DNA of 64,000 bases from Psychroflexus torquis ATCC 700755 (GTDB lineage Bacteria; Bacteroidota; Bacteroidia; Flavobacteriales; Flavobacteriaceae). Under the pieces are notes generated by a model. That model saw only the letters and a list, made by a program, of their open reading frames with translations, had not been told where the DNA came from and did not search any database. The position numbers and the translations under genes are program-made. Where the stretch lies: positions 930,001 to 994,000 of the forward strand of contig NC_018721.1 in NCBI RefSeq assembly GCF_000153485.2, written 5' to 3'. Of this stretch, positions 1 to 8,465 are shown one piece after another. Position 1 is the stretch's first letter. The number at the start of each line of letters is the position of its first letter.

Positions 1-498
1 AGGTTTACTATCCTCAAAATATGGTCCAACTACTCCTAACATCCATCCATCTTTTGCAGCCCAATGCGGTTCATTTGTCATATACTTAAAAACGTGATAA
101 AACACATCATTTCCGTCAAATTCTATTTTCACCTTTTCAAGATGTCTTATCTCATCAGGTGCTTTATCTAATTCAGTTGGGAATTCAAGCCAGTTAACTA
201 AACTACTTTCGGCACCACTTTCAATAGTCAAGTACTCTTTTGGGAACAGTTCCATTTTATCGTGTTCAGATAGTATTTGATGAGTCATTTCACGTGTCTT
301 ATTATCTTTTGTATATTCAATAACATCTTCCTTTGTTATTTCTTCTCCGTTTTCTAATTTTTCGTGAATAGGTTGAATTCTTTCAGATCTCAATTTGTGA
401 GTTTGAGCACTTTCTTTTTTAGATGCAAAATATCTGTAAATTATAAACACCATGATTAACAGGACAATAATTCCAATTACTACAAATACTATTTTCAT
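1..498 (-). CDS. Membrane-anchored protein, C-terminus cut off by window edge
   Basis: The frame is open from an ATG at 498 down to base 1 (166 codons) with no stop, so the gene continues outside the window. Residues 3-22 are almost purely hydrophobic (Ile/Val/Leu/Phe), followed by a basic YRYFASKK stretch, which fits a single N-terminal membrane anchor with the rest in the cytoplasm. The remainder is charged and soluble, with a W/G-containing end near the window edge. I do not recognise the family. The upstream region carries a long perfect hairpin (530-575) and no obvious partner gene, so it looks like a single-gene unit. Confidence 0.6.
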   Translation of the reverse strand, partial: MKIVFVVIGIIVLLIMVFIIYRYFASKKESAQTHKLRSERIQPIHEKLENGEEITKEDVIEYTKDNKTREMTHQILSEHDKMELFPKEYLTIESGAESSLVNWLEFPTELDKAPDEIRHLEKVKIEFDGNDVFYHVFKYMTNEPHWAAKDGWMLGVVGPYFEDSKP

Positions 499-529
499 AT
501 TTCGCTTTTTGCCTTACTTATAACGTTCC

Positions 530-575
530 ATGTATGGTGTCGTAGCATCCCAAAGGGTGCTACGACACCATACAT
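530..575. repeat. Long perfect hairpin in intergenic DNA (attC-like?)
   Basis: Bases 530-547 and 558-575 are an 18-bp perfect inverted repeat (arm ATGTATGGTGTCGTAGCA). The loop itself holds CCC-AAA-GGG, so the stem extends by three more pairs with one bulged T. There is no T-tract, so it is not a standard terminator. The flanks carry AACGTT on one side and TTGTTGTG on the other. A second sequence with a related core (GTGTATGGCATTATGC) lies at about 685-705. It could be an integron attC-like site or a REP-type repeat. Confidence 0.55.
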
Positions 576-758
576 ATTGTTGTGTTTTCGTTCTTTATTT
601 CCAGTTCCGTTTGTAGCGTTGGCAAAGGCATACTCTTTGACAAGTTTTGGCTCGCGCAGCTGGCTTTTCGAGCGACTTGGCAATGTGTATGGCATTATGC
701 GTTGGCTATTACATTCTGTCTATTAATTACATTGAATCCTGTGAGCCTTTAACCAATT

Positions 759-1598
759 TTAGGAATATCTATCTTTTAATTTATTGGCTATTTCTTTAGT
801 TTCTCTATAATTTCTGCCTGTTGTTTGTATCAAAAGAGCATATTCTCTTTGAGAATTAACTAATACAATTTCAATAACACCAGTATTATGAACTTTTCTA
901 ATAAACTGTTTACCTCCCCAATTAGTGGAACGTATAGATACAACATAAGGACTATTTCTTATTCTTTTACTCAATGTGTCTAATTCATTTTGTCCGTGAT
1001 GGTCAGCTATATGAATAGCTTTGTCTTTCGGTAATATAGTAGCTTCAATAAGCTCAACCTCTCCTAAGTTTTCTATAAATTCCGATAAACTCGGATCATC
1101 AAAGGATTCTTTATTAAATAGATTGAATTTTAAAACTGTTTCTGATTCAGACCCTTTTTCTATTATTAGAGGTAATTGATTTCTTTGCCATACTTGTCCT
1201 GATGAAAAACTAATTGTAAGACTTTCATATAAATGCGCTGCTGCTAATCCAATACAAGATGATTTAGCATAATTATGCTCCTCATCTTCAAAAAAATATC
1301 CGGAATTAATATATTCACTATAAATAGTTTCATCATTTTCATTAATGTAAGGGGGGACAATAAAGTCAAATAAAAAGTTTTTTAAATCATGAGAGACTTC
1401 TTTATCTATAAACCAATCTTTTAGGGAATAATTAGAGGCCAATTCAATTTCGTAAGTATACTTATCAGAAAATATTTTCTTAAAACCGTTGTTTTTTGCT
1501 TTGGCGACCGATTGGATAAATGATTTCATTTTGTCCCTTGCTATATATTTATCAACTGAAACAGGATAAATACTTAGTTCATTTAAAAACAACTCCAT
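759..1598 (-). CDS. Unknown third protein of the DUF262/ATPase operon (279 aa)
   Basis: The ATG at 1598 lies 2 bp after the stop of the ATPase gene, so the two are almost certainly cotranscribed. No family is recognised. There is no signal peptide or membrane segment. The N-terminal half is acidic and aromatic-rich. The C-terminal part has alternating beta-like segments (NSPYVVSIRSTNWGGKQFI, VIEIVLVNSQREYALLI) and ends in a basic helix, which suggests a compact alpha/beta domain. Its place at the end of an XRE-DUF262-ATPase operon suggests an effector or accessory subunit of a putative defence system; this is inference from context only. Confidence 0.7.
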   Translation of the reverse strand: MELFLNELSIYPVSVDKYIARDKMKSFIQSVAKAKNNGFKKIFSDKYTYEIELASNYSLKDWFIDKEVSHDLKNFLFDFIVPPYINENDETIYSEYINSGYFFEDEEHNYAKSSCIGLAAAHLYESLTISFSSGQVWQRNQLPLIIEKGSESETVLKFNLFNKESFDDPSLSEFIENLGEVELIEATILPKDKAIHIADHHGQNELDTLSKRIRNSPYVVSIRSTNWGGKQFIRKVHNTGVIEIVLVNSQREYALLIQTTGRNYRETKEIANKLKDRYS

Positions 1599-1600
1599 AC

Positions 1601-2731
1601 CTATATTAATTTAGCCAATTGGTTACTCCATTCGTCTAAAAGATTTTCAGGGTAGTCACTAAGAGTTCCATTTTTATCTATCAAAATGTCGGTTATAGAA
1701 GAAAATTGTTCATCCTCGTCTACAATTTTTTTGAAGTAGAATAGTGTGGTTTTATCTTTTAAAGTAGGTTCTTCTTTTACACCAACTCTAATACCATTTA
1801 CAATATGGTCTGAATGTGTTTCTATAATAATTTGCACATCATTTTGAGCCACTAAAGCAATTAGTTTACCTAATTCTGCTTGCCCTCTTGGATGAATATG
1901 ACTTTCGGGGTTTTCTATGATAACTAACGCGCCTTTTTGTGCTGCTAATAATGCTGTAACTACATGTAGGGCATAAGAAATACCAAAACCAACATTTTCT
2001 GGTTTAAAAGCGTTTGTTTCTCCAAAAGTTGGTTGATCAAACTCAAAAGCGAGTTCTACAATATCAGAGGTAATATGTTCTGTTTTTACATTTACTTCTG
2101 GCGATATTTCACCTAACCAAAGATTTACTTGATGAATTAATTCTTTAACTTTAAATTTTTCTCCTTTATTAGTAGTTGTTATCGTTGTTTTTGGATGAAT
2201 GCAATTATCGAAAGCAATAGGGTCGTTACCATTTATTTGTAAAAAATCAACAGTGTATTCTCCTTTAGAACCAATATTTCTTTCAATGAAAGCATTAGAG
2301 TAACTTCTTTTATGTGTAGATGTAGGTGCAATTCTATCTGCATTTAGATATTGAAACTTATTATTAAATAAGCCTTCACCTTCGTTAATAATAGCTTGAT
2401 ATTCAACTAATTTTTCTATTGTAAAAATATCTGAGCCTTGTATATAGTCAAAAACTAAATTGTGTTCAGTTGTTGAAAATTTAAGATTAAACTCCATATT
2501 GCTTTTATTGTATTGATATAAAGCATCACTAGATGTGCCAATATTTATCAAATTACCATTTAGGCGAAGTGTACCTTTTTGTATTTTATCCGATTGTCTT
2601 AACAATAATAAAGATTGAATAAAAGAAGATTTTCCTTGACCGTTTAAACCCAATAACACATTTAAGTTTTTAAGATTAAAATGTTTTTCTTTAATGGATT
2701 TGAAGTTTTTTATTTCTATTGATTCTATCAT
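1601..2731 (-). CDS. RecF/OLD-like AAA ATPase (DUF3696-type)
   Basis: An SMC/RecF-type ATPase of 376 aa. Residues 1-10 begin with the typical MIESIEIKNFKSIK strand. Walker A is GLNGQGKSS at about residues 28-36. Walker B is ALVIIENPESHIHP in the C-terminal third, followed by a QNDVQIIIETHSDHIVNGIR segment, the switch His region seen in OLD-like and DUF3696 ATPases. No TOPRIM nuclease domain is seen, unlike OLD itself. The start overlaps the DUF262 stop by 4 bp (ATGA), so translation is probably coupled. Such ATPases act as sensors or motors in many defence operons; the likely partners here are the DUF262 protein and the unknown 279-aa protein. Confidence 0.85.
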   Translation of the reverse strand: MIESIEIKNFKSIKEKHFNLKNLNVLLGLNGQGKSSFIQSLLLLRQSDKIQKGTLRLNGNLINIGTSSDALYQYNKSNMEFNLKFSTTEHNLVFDYIQGSDIFTIEKLVEYQAIINEGEGLFNNKFQYLNADRIAPTSTHKRSYSNAFIERNIGSKGEYTVDFLQINGNDPIAFDNCIHPKTTITTTNKGEKFKVKELIHQVNLWLGEISPEVNVKTEHITSDIVELAFEFDQPTFGETNAFKPENVGFGISYALHVVTALLAAQKGALVIIENPESHIHPRGQAELGKLIALVAQNDVQIIIETHSDHIVNGIRVGVKEEPTLKDKTTLFYFKKIVDEDEQFSSITDILIDKNGTLSDYPENLLDEWSNQLAKLI

Positions 2732-3912
2732 ATTCTGTCCTTTATTACATCTTGAATTAGTTCTTTAACCTTATTATGTCTGTATTGTGTCTTGGTTTTA
2801 TTACCTGTAGAACTTGTTAGTGATGTAAACAAATGTTCATCTTCTGCTAAGGTGTTTTTAAGTAGGCGTTTAAACTTGCCTTTATTGCTTTTTAATACTT
2901 CTTGCTCTTTATCTGTTAATAGGGCAAGTTGCGTAGAAAGGGTGTCAAATAAGGCTTTATTTATAGGGGGTTTTCTTTGGTAGTCTTTATAGACCTTTCT
3001 AAATGCTTCGTCCTTAAAAATGGCTTTTGCTAATTTCATTGATTTAGAAAACGCTGTTTTTATATCTGAAAGTTCTTCTTCTTTTTTATCATATATAGTT
3101 GCCATTGCTTTACTCATATAGGAATCTAAATCTTGACCAAACTCTTTTGTGCCATAATTTTCAACACCCAACATATAAAAACTTAAAAACCGATTAGCAA
3201 AATCACGGTCTAACATTCTACGAGGATTTATTCTGTGTTCTGTTGCTTTTAGAAAATCTTCATTTTTCGCTAATTCACTTATAAATTCAGAAGGTCTGCC
3301 TTGAAATAAAGCGTGTCGAATTTCTTGGGATTCTAAAACTAAACCACCTGTATTAATTCTTTTGAAAATATTGAACTTTACATCAGGTGGTGTTCCTGGC
3401 ATTATTTTGTAAATTACAACTTGTGCTTCTTCAATATCACGTTTTAGATTTGCAGGTAAATCGTCCCAATATTTACCGTTGAGATGTGTCAGAAATTCTA
3501 AGTTAGTTAATGGGTGGTTTTTTAAAACAGCAAAATTTCTAATACTGCTTAATCTTTGTAAGCCATCTACAATTAACCAATTATTATTGTCACTTGCATC
3601 AAAGAAAAATGCAGGTAGCGGAAAACGTATTAATATACTTTCTATTAATCTACTTTGCTGGGTTTTGTTCCATAAATCATCACCTCTTTGAAAATAGTTA
3701 GATGTATTCATTTGAATACTATTATCTTCTATTCTTCTTATTAATGAATTTAAGTTAGGTGTATTAGTTTCAATTTTAATTAAAGTAGGATCAAATGGTT
3801 TTTCCATTAATTCCAAACTATCATCTATTTGCTCTTTCTCTGTACCATCACCTGCTTCTAATGGTTCATTTAGAATTTGGTTTTCGTCTATATTTTGATT
3901 GTTTTCCTCCAT
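2728..3912 (-). CDS. DUF262 domain protein (GmrS/ParB-like fold)
   Basis: 394 aa. An acidic N-terminal tail (about 45 residues) precedes a DUF262 domain with its usual signatures: NYFQRGDDLW (Q-R-x5-W type), IVDGLQRLSSI and FKRINTGGLVLESQEIRHALF. In the family these belong to a ParB/sulfiredoxin-like nucleotide-binding and hydrolysing fold found in GmrSD, SspE and BrxU anti-phage nucleases. The C-terminal half is helical and lysine-rich, without a visible HNH (GmrD/DUF1524) motif, so nuclease activity cannot be assumed. It is the second gene of the operon, 10 bp after the XRE regulator and overlapping the ATPase gene. Confidence 0.85.
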   Translation of the reverse strand: MEENNQNIDENQILNEPLEAGDGTEKEQIDDSLELMEKPFDPTLIKIETNTPNLNSLIRRIEDNSIQMNTSNYFQRGDDLWNKTQQSRLIESILIRFPLPAFFFDASDNNNWLIVDGLQRLSSIRNFAVLKNHPLTNLEFLTHLNGKYWDDLPANLKRDIEEAQVVIYKIMPGTPPDVKFNIFKRINTGGLVLESQEIRHALFQGRPSEFISELAKNEDFLKATEHRINPRRMLDRDFANRFLSFYMLGVENYGTKEFGQDLDSYMSKAMATIYDKKEEELSDIKTAFSKSMKLAKAIFKDEAFRKVYKDYQRKPPINKALFDTLSTQLALLTDKEQEVLKSNKGKFKRLLKNTLAEDEHLFTSLTSSTGNKTKTQYRHNKVKELIQDVIKDRI

Positions 3913-3922
3913 ATCCTATAAA

Positions 3923-4120
3923 CTATATTTCTTTGGTAGATATTATCAAATCTTTCACGTCAACATCAAGTATTTCAGCAATATTCATTAATATTTCCAG
4001 TCTTGGTTGTTGTCTGTTTTGCACATAACCATTCACAATGTTGTAGCTTTTGTCTAATTTTTCAGCCAACCATTTTTGCTTAATACCTTTTTCTTCGAGT
4101 ACTTTTTTTATTCTGTTCAT
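3923..4120 (-). CDS. Small XRE-family HTH regulator
   Basis: 65 aa, almost entirely one HTH_3 domain: a first helix (RIKKVLEEKG), the helix-turn-helix (KQKWLAEKLDKSYNIVNGYVQN) and the C-terminal helices (LEILMNIAEILDVDVKDLI). It opens the leftward operon with DUF262 and the ATPase, 10 bp ahead of the DUF262 start. A 6-bp inverted repeat (ATACAC/GTGTAT, 4163-4183) about 43 bp upstream is a candidate binding site, so autoregulation of the operon is likely. Small XRE proteins of this kind commonly restrain defence operons. Confidence 0.85.
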   Translation of the reverse strand: MNRIKKVLEEKGIKQKWLAEKLDKSYNIVNGYVQNRQQPRLEILMNIAEILDVDVKDLIISTKEI

Positions 4121-4162
4121 TCTCCGTTAGGATTAAGCTTGCAAGATAGTAATAAAGATTTA

Positions 4163-4183
4163 ATACACCGTTTTTTAGTGTAT
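4163..4183. promoter_or_regulatory. Inverted repeat upstream of the XRE-DUF262 operon
   Basis: ATACAC at 4163-4168 and GTGTAT at 4178-4183 form a 6-bp inverted repeat with a T-rich spacer, upstream of the XRE start at 4120. It is a candidate operator for the regulator; the assignment rests on position and symmetry only. Confidence 0.35.
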
Positions 4184-4408
4184 AAAAAGGATTTGTATCA
4201 TTCGGTGAGCGGGGGAAGGTTGAGCTCTTTTGGTTTTTTCGGGGTTGGCTCTATGTGTCGGAAAAAAACCAAATGTGCTTAATGTGCGGTGGGTATTTTT
4301 TGAATGAAACACAACATCCTTATAAACCCCATTCAAATCTTTATTATAGGGTATATATCTATTAAGGACGTTGTTTTATTTTCATCTAAACTAACACTTT
4401 CATACATA

Positions 4409-4562
4409 ATTCCAAATTATATTTATAATGCCGAATGAATAAATTGAATTATACTACGACCTTGCTTAGCACAGATTTTTTGATAAAAAAGTCGAAAATA
4501 GCCTGTGCCGAATTCATTTCGGTAAAACGATTTATGGCGACATTTTAAGTTTAATTTGGTAT
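4409..4562 (-). mobile_element. MITE-like element, copy A (inverted orientation)
   Basis: The ends form inverted repeats: ATTCCAAATTATATTTATAATG at the left, written here as its first part ATTCCAAATTATATT, and AAGTTTAATTTGGTAT at the right. The interior contains TACTACGAC, GATAAAAAAG and CCGAATTCATTTCGGTAAA, matching the complement of copy B (14312-14520). It has no coding capacity. It is one of four copies in the window, the others at 14312-14520, 45761-45946 and 57042-57203. Confidence 0.7.
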
Positions 4563-4798
4563 GATACTCCCACAACCTGAAATTTATGTTTTGATGGGCA
4601 GCCAAATAAAACCTTTCGTTTGGATGCAAAAAAGGAGAGTTCTTCAGAAATAAAAATTCCTAAGAGTGCCGCTATTTAAAAAAATACTATTTCGATAAAA
4701 TAAATTTAAATACCTGATTTAAAGATTTATACACTATAAGAAACACAGATAGGATCTCTTGCTGCATAAGCATTTTAGGGTTTGGCATGCTGGTTGAT

Positions 4799-4842
4799 TA
4801 GGTATTAGTATCAGTACAAAGAAGTGCTGATACTAATACCTA
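4799..4842 (+). promoter_or_regulatory. 5' hairpin immediately upstream of the 4848 start codon
   Basis: Arms at 4799-4817 and 4824-4842 (TAGGTATTAGTATCAGTAC and its complement) pair over 19 bp with one mismatch and a 6-base loop (AAAGAA). The second arm ends 5 bases before the ATG at 4848. It could be a translation-blocking or mRNA-stabilising hairpin in the leader, or a dimeric repressor site. There is no T-tract, so it is not a terminator. Confidence 0.5.
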
Positions 4843-4847
4843 TAGTT

Positions 4848-6134
4848 ATGAAAAAGCTATTTACTCTTACACTCGTTTTTCTTTTTGGAATTGGTTTTTC
4901 AAATGCAGAAAATAACAGCCACTCCCGTACGTATACAAATAACTTTATTTTTAATCAAGATGGAATCGAGTTTGCTGTATTTCCTGATGGTCAATTTGAT
5001 TTTAACTATTTGCAAGATAGAAACGGTATCGATCTTTATGTAAACACTGGAAACTTACAGGTATCATTCAACACGGGTTATAATTACAACCGCTTTGTTC
5101 AGTATGATTCTTATGGTGCTGTTATACAAATAGAAGAAACACCTGTATTCTATGACTCTTATGGTCGTGTTATCCAGATAGGTGAGGTTTTAATAAACTA
5201 CCGTGGTGGTTATATTAACCATATAGGTAACATGAATGTTTTCTACAGCAGACCTGGTATCATCGATTATTATAGCGGATACATCAATGTATACAATAGA
5301 AACTATATTTACCAACCATGGCACAATTTCTATAGTGTCCCACTGGTAAATAGATGTATTGTTTACTATACGCCATACAGATTATCCTATTTCCCACTTC
5401 GCTATGCCTGGTCTTATCACAGAAACTACTGGAATACACCGTCCTATTATAATGGGTATTATGCGCGATCAAATGTGAGACGTAACTTCTACAGACCTTA
5501 TGATCAAGTGAATTATAGAAGTTTTGAAAGAGGACAACGCAATGCCCGTGGGAGAGCTATAGCCGAAAACAATAGGGTATCGAGAAGCAGACAAGCTATT
5601 GTTACCGGAAGAAGTCAGGTGACAAGAACTAATAGCAGTAGAAGTTCCGTGGCCACGCAAAGAACTAGTGGACGTCATACAACCGCCACCAATACAAGAT
5701 CTTCTTCAAGAAATGGAATAAATAGGGAAGCTGTAAACAATAGAAGTGATAGAACTATCTCCACTACTGCTAGAAATGCAAGAAACACCTCGAGATCTGC
5801 AACGCTAAACGTAGGTGATGCGACAACAAAGCATTCAGCTACAACTAGAACTAATAGAAACACAAATGCTAATGTTGATAACAGAGTGAACCGCACAGAA
5901 AGAGCAGTGACTCGTGATAGTAGAATCAATAACAAACCAGAGGTTACAAGATCAACTCGCCATACAACTCCAAAGAGAAGTTCGGCGACTACAAGATCAG
6001 CAAACAGAAATAACACTGCTGTAAATTCGGAAAATTCTACGTCGAGAAATACGCAAGCTAAAAGCTCTAGAACAAGTTCCAATAAAAACGCAACTCGTTC
6101 CTCTGGCTCAAAAAGAAGTCATAAAAGAGGATAG
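4848..6134 (+). CDS. Secreted protein with Tyr-rich domain and basic Arg/Ser/Thr/Asn tail
   Basis: I chose the ATG at 4848 rather than the GTG at 4824 because it begins a clean signal peptide (MKKLFTLTLVFLFGIGFSNA, cleavage after about residue 20) and because the GTG lies inside the leader hairpin. About 428 aa. Residues 25-190 are a beta-rich, Tyr/Asn-rich domain with two copies of a YDSYGxVIQI motif, probably exported. From about residue 200 the protein is low-complexity and strongly basic (Arg, Ser, Thr, Asn), which looks like a disordered, polyanion-binding or matrix-associated tail. Family unknown. It is a single-gene unit ended by the terminator at 6151. Confidence 0.8.
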   Translation: MKKLFTLTLVFLFGIGFSNAENNSHSRTYTNNFIFNQDGIEFAVFPDGQFDFNYLQDRNGIDLYVNTGNLQVSFNTGYNYNRFVQYDSYGAVIQIEETPVFYDSYGRVIQIGEVLINYRGGYINHIGNMNVFYSRPGIIDYYSGYINVYNRNYIYQPWHNFYSVPLVNRCIVYYTPYRLSYFPLRYAWSYHRNYWNTPSYYNGYYARSNVRRNFYRPYDQVNYRSFERGQRNARGRAIAENNRVSRSRQAIVTGRSQVTRTNSSRSSVATQRTSGRHTTATNTRSSSRNGINREAVNNRSDRTISTTARNARNTSRSATLNVGDATTKHSATTRTNRNTNANVDNRVNRTERAVTRDSRINNKPEVTRSTRHTTPKRSSATTRSANRNNTAVNSENSTSRNTQAKSSRTSSNKNATRSSGSKRSHKRG

Positions 6135-6150
6135 TATCCATAAAATTACT

Positions 6151-6184
6151 AAAAAGCTGCTCCCAAATAGGAGCAGCTTTTTTT
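6151..6184 (+). terminator. Rho-independent terminator
   Basis: The hairpin AAAGCTGCTCC / GGAGCAGCTTT with a 5-base loop is followed by a T-run, 16 bases after the stop at 6134. It ends the secreted-protein transcript. Confidence 0.9.
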
Positions 6185-6496
6185 ATGTCTATAAACGACA
6201 TTATTTTTAGTGCATATCCGCTAACATCCCTAAACATTAATTACCAGCCGAATATCACTTTGCCCCTGCCCCTCTTATGTTAGCATAAATAGAACAAGCT
6301 GTTTTTTAAATTAGCGCTATTTTAAACTAAAAAGGATCTCAATGGGATTATGACATCACTCTTAATCACAATTATGCATAACGTCCTTTAGATAATCACC
6401 TCATTGTGAGCTCTTCTTAAACCTGAACAGAATCGGCAGAATTGTAAATGCGGAAATTCGTCTCAAAACTGATTGTTTCCTAAATAAGAAACATTT
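6185..6496. other. Intergenic stretch without recognised features
   Basis: Lies between the terminator and the decayed HigB gene. No frame of useful length and no strong symmetry were seen. Confidence 0.5.
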
Positions 6497-6857
6497 ATGT
6501 TTGTCGAACGAATAGAGTTCATTGAATCAGAAATTTAAGGTCAATTACTGGAGGAAGTGAACGAAATTTTAAACTAATACAACGAAAAGGCACTTGAGAA
6601 AATCATTTACAACATCCGAAAAGCTTAAGTTGTGAATAACAATGAACTCTTTAAAAACTGAATAACAAGGTTTAAGAATTTTAAACTCTTCACAACACAA
6701 CTAAATACCGCCTTTTTGCCTTTTGGTACAAAACAGATAAATTCGAAACTGTCGTCATATCAGCTCATGGAATTGAAAAGAAAACAGCAAAGACACCTAA
6801 AAGGAAATTGAGAAAACCAAACGACTAATGAAAAACTATTTTAAGGCTAAAAAATAA
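6497..6857 (+). pseudogene. higB: Decayed HigB/RelE-like toxin
   Basis: The ATG at 6497 gives MFVERIEFIESEI, then a stop. Jumping between frames recovers further family blocks: LEKIIYNIRKA, NNNELFKN, YRLFAFWYKTDKFETVVI (about 6706-6760), HGIEKKTAKTPKR and EIEKTKRLMKNYFKAKK, ending at 6857. These match the order and spacing of the RelE/ParE-type toxin with YRLFAFWD...THG..KKTxKTP signatures. Several in-frame stops and at least two frameshifts mean no functional product. The intact antitoxin HigA follows 4 bp later, the normal gene order for this pair. Confidence 0.75.
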
Positions 6858-6861
6858 TGAT

Positions 6862-7170
6862 ATGGAAAAGAAAGAAATGAAAACTTACAGTTTGGACAAA
6901 GTGACCGACAAACATATCGGAAAAAAAGAAACGCCAAAAAGAGACGAATTCGAGAACGAACTTCGGCTCGACTTAATCGGAAACGCAATCAAACAAGCTC
7001 GAAAAGAACGAAACTTAACACAAACCCAGCTTGGAGAGTTGGTCGGAGTCCAGAAATCACAGATTTCGAAACTCGAAAATCATTTGACTGACGCTCGATT
7101 TGAAACAATTTTGAAAGTTTTTAAGGCATTAAATGCAAAAATTAATTTCAATGTCGAATTATTAAATTAA
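6862..7170 (+). CDS. higA: HigA-like XRE antitoxin, now without its toxin
   Basis: 102 aa with a C-terminal HTH_3 domain (residues about 37-95: IGNAIKQARKERNLTQTQLG, VGVQKSQISKLEN, ARFETILKVFKALNAKINF). The N-terminal 35 residues are charged. In the family this protein neutralises HigB and represses its operon. It lies directly after the decayed toxin at 6497-6857 and has a full, undamaged frame, so selection may keep it as a regulator or as an anti-addiction protein against HigB toxins elsewhere. Confidence 0.85.
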   Translation: MEKKEMKTYSLDKVTDKHIGKKETPKRDEFENELRLDLIGNAIKQARKERNLTQTQLGELVGVQKSQISKLENHLTDARFETILKVFKALNAKINFNVELLN

Positions 7171-7543
7171 GAACTGAACTTAACAGCCAATATGGAAAAG
7201 CAGTAAAAACAGTACCTTGTTTATGCTTTGGCTGGGTCCGTGCCCATTTGGAAAATCCATGGATTTACCAAAGTCAGTTTTTGCTTGTAGAGGTTCGTGC
7301 TAAAATACGCCACAACATATACTCAAAGATACTGGCAAATATATGTTGCCTTAGAATCTTGAATACAGCGATGAATAAAAATCCCTTTGTAGAAAATACA
7401 CAAAAGTTTTAGTTTAGTTGAAAATAAAAAACAACACCTTTAATAGAAATGTACTTTATAGTCAAGATTTAAATAAGGTTTATACGGAGGTTGAAGACAG
7501 GCTTATTTGGCTACTGTGCAACACATAAAAAGACAGACATAAA
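7171..7543. other. Intergenic DNA with a small hairpin and a degenerate repeat
   Basis: Contains a 9-bp inverted repeat (CAACATATA/TATATGTTG, 7313-7321 and 7340-7348) and, at 7367-7491, the first copy of a diverged repeat shared with 9339-9457. No gene seen. Confidence 0.5.
7367..7491 (+). repeat. Diverged direct repeat, copy 1 (leader of the methyltransferase gene)
   Basis: Shares with 9339-9457 the blocks GCGATGAATA, AGTTTAGTTGAA and GAAGATTT/CAAGATTT followed by AAGGTTTA, in the same order and spacing. Each copy ends 20-55 bp before a start codon (7544 and 9480), so it may be a duplicated leader or promoter region. Confidence 0.5.
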
Positions 7544-8188
7544 ATGGAAAATTTCAATAGAAAAAAACATTGGGAAACAATCTACCAGACAAAACAATTT
7601 GAAGACGTTAGTTGGTTTCAACCGACACCTGAAACTTCATTAAGTTTCTTCAAACAGTTAAATATTCCGACCTCTGCCAAAATAATTGACATTGGCGGTG
7701 GTGACAGTTTTTTAGTTGATAATTTACTCAACTTGAATTATCAAGACCTTACAGTTTTAGACATTTCAGCAACAGCACTTGACAAAGTGAAGCAACGACT
7801 TGGAGAGCGAGCAGACAAAGTAAAATGGATAGTTGCAGACGTCGCTACTTTCAGACCGACCGAGAAATACGACTTTTGGCACGACCGAGCAGCATTTCAC
7901 TTTTTGACACAAGAGTTAGAAATTGAAAACTACCTCAACACAGTTCAAAAAAGTATTCAGCCGACAGGTATTTTTGTTATTGGAACATTTTCTAAACAAG
8001 GACCAAAAAAATGCAGCGGAATAGAAATCAAACAATATTCAGAAACAACAATGACCGACCGACTGGCCAAATTTTTTGAAAAAATTAAATGTATAAAAGT
8101 TGACCATAAGACACCGTCTGATTCAATTCAGAACTTTATATTTTGCAGTTTTAAAAAATTACGAAAAAAAAGTGTCACCCATTTTTAG
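7544..8188 (+). CDS. Class I SAM-dependent methyltransferase
   Basis: 214 aa. Motif I is IIDIGGGDSFLVD (residues about 46-58), followed by the acidic strand LTVLDIS (motif II) and VKWIVADVATF (motif III), then YDFWHDRAAFHFL, which in this family follows the fourth strand. The fold is a typical Rossmann methyltransferase. The substrate is not evident; proteins of this type are often annotated as methyltransferase-domain or thiopurine/tellurite-resistance-like enzymes. It is transcribed alone, 52 bp after the 7367-7491 repeat. It ends in a short basic tail. Confidence 0.85.
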   Translation: MENFNRKKHWETIYQTKQFEDVSWFQPTPETSLSFFKQLNIPTSAKIIDIGGGDSFLVDNLLNLNYQDLTVLDISATALDKVKQRLGERADKVKWIVADVATFRPTEKYDFWHDRAAFHFLTQELEIENYLNTVQKSIQPTGIFVIGTFSKQGPKKCSGIEIKQYSETTMTDRLAKFFEKIKCIKVDHKTPSDSIQNFIFCSFKKLRKKSVTHF

Positions 8189-8465
8189 GACTTGAAAAAA
8201 CCAGCAACTGAGTTAGGGTTTTCGCTCCTTATGGGGTGAGGCAACAAAAATTCGGTAACCTTATGTGAGGATTTTAATTCCTAAGACAGAAAACGAATAC
8301 GCCATTATTTTACTACTTACTTGAGTGAGAAAGTTTTAAAAAAGAAATAAAGGATTTAATGAAATAAAAAACTATGCTATCTTAGTGCTAACTTAAAGGT
8401 TTAATCAACGTAGCAAACCATCTACTCTTTCGAATAGTATAACAGTTCTAAAAAATTAATAAAGC

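Noticed and set aside
495..695. 66-codon minus-strand frame at the left edge
   Set aside because: It reads through the perfect hairpin at 530-575 and the related repeat, so it is repeat sequence rather than a gene.
4231..4270. Terminator-like GGTTTTTTC / GAAAAAAACC hairpin
   Set aside because: The stem is A/T only apart from its ends, with a bulge and a 20-base loop; too weak to call.
4423..4629. 68-codon minus-strand frame
   Set aside because: It lies mostly in MITE copy A.
5675..6082. 135-codon minus-strand frame
   Set aside because: It is the mirror of the low-complexity Arg/Ser/Thr tail of the secreted protein and consists of Leu/Val runs.
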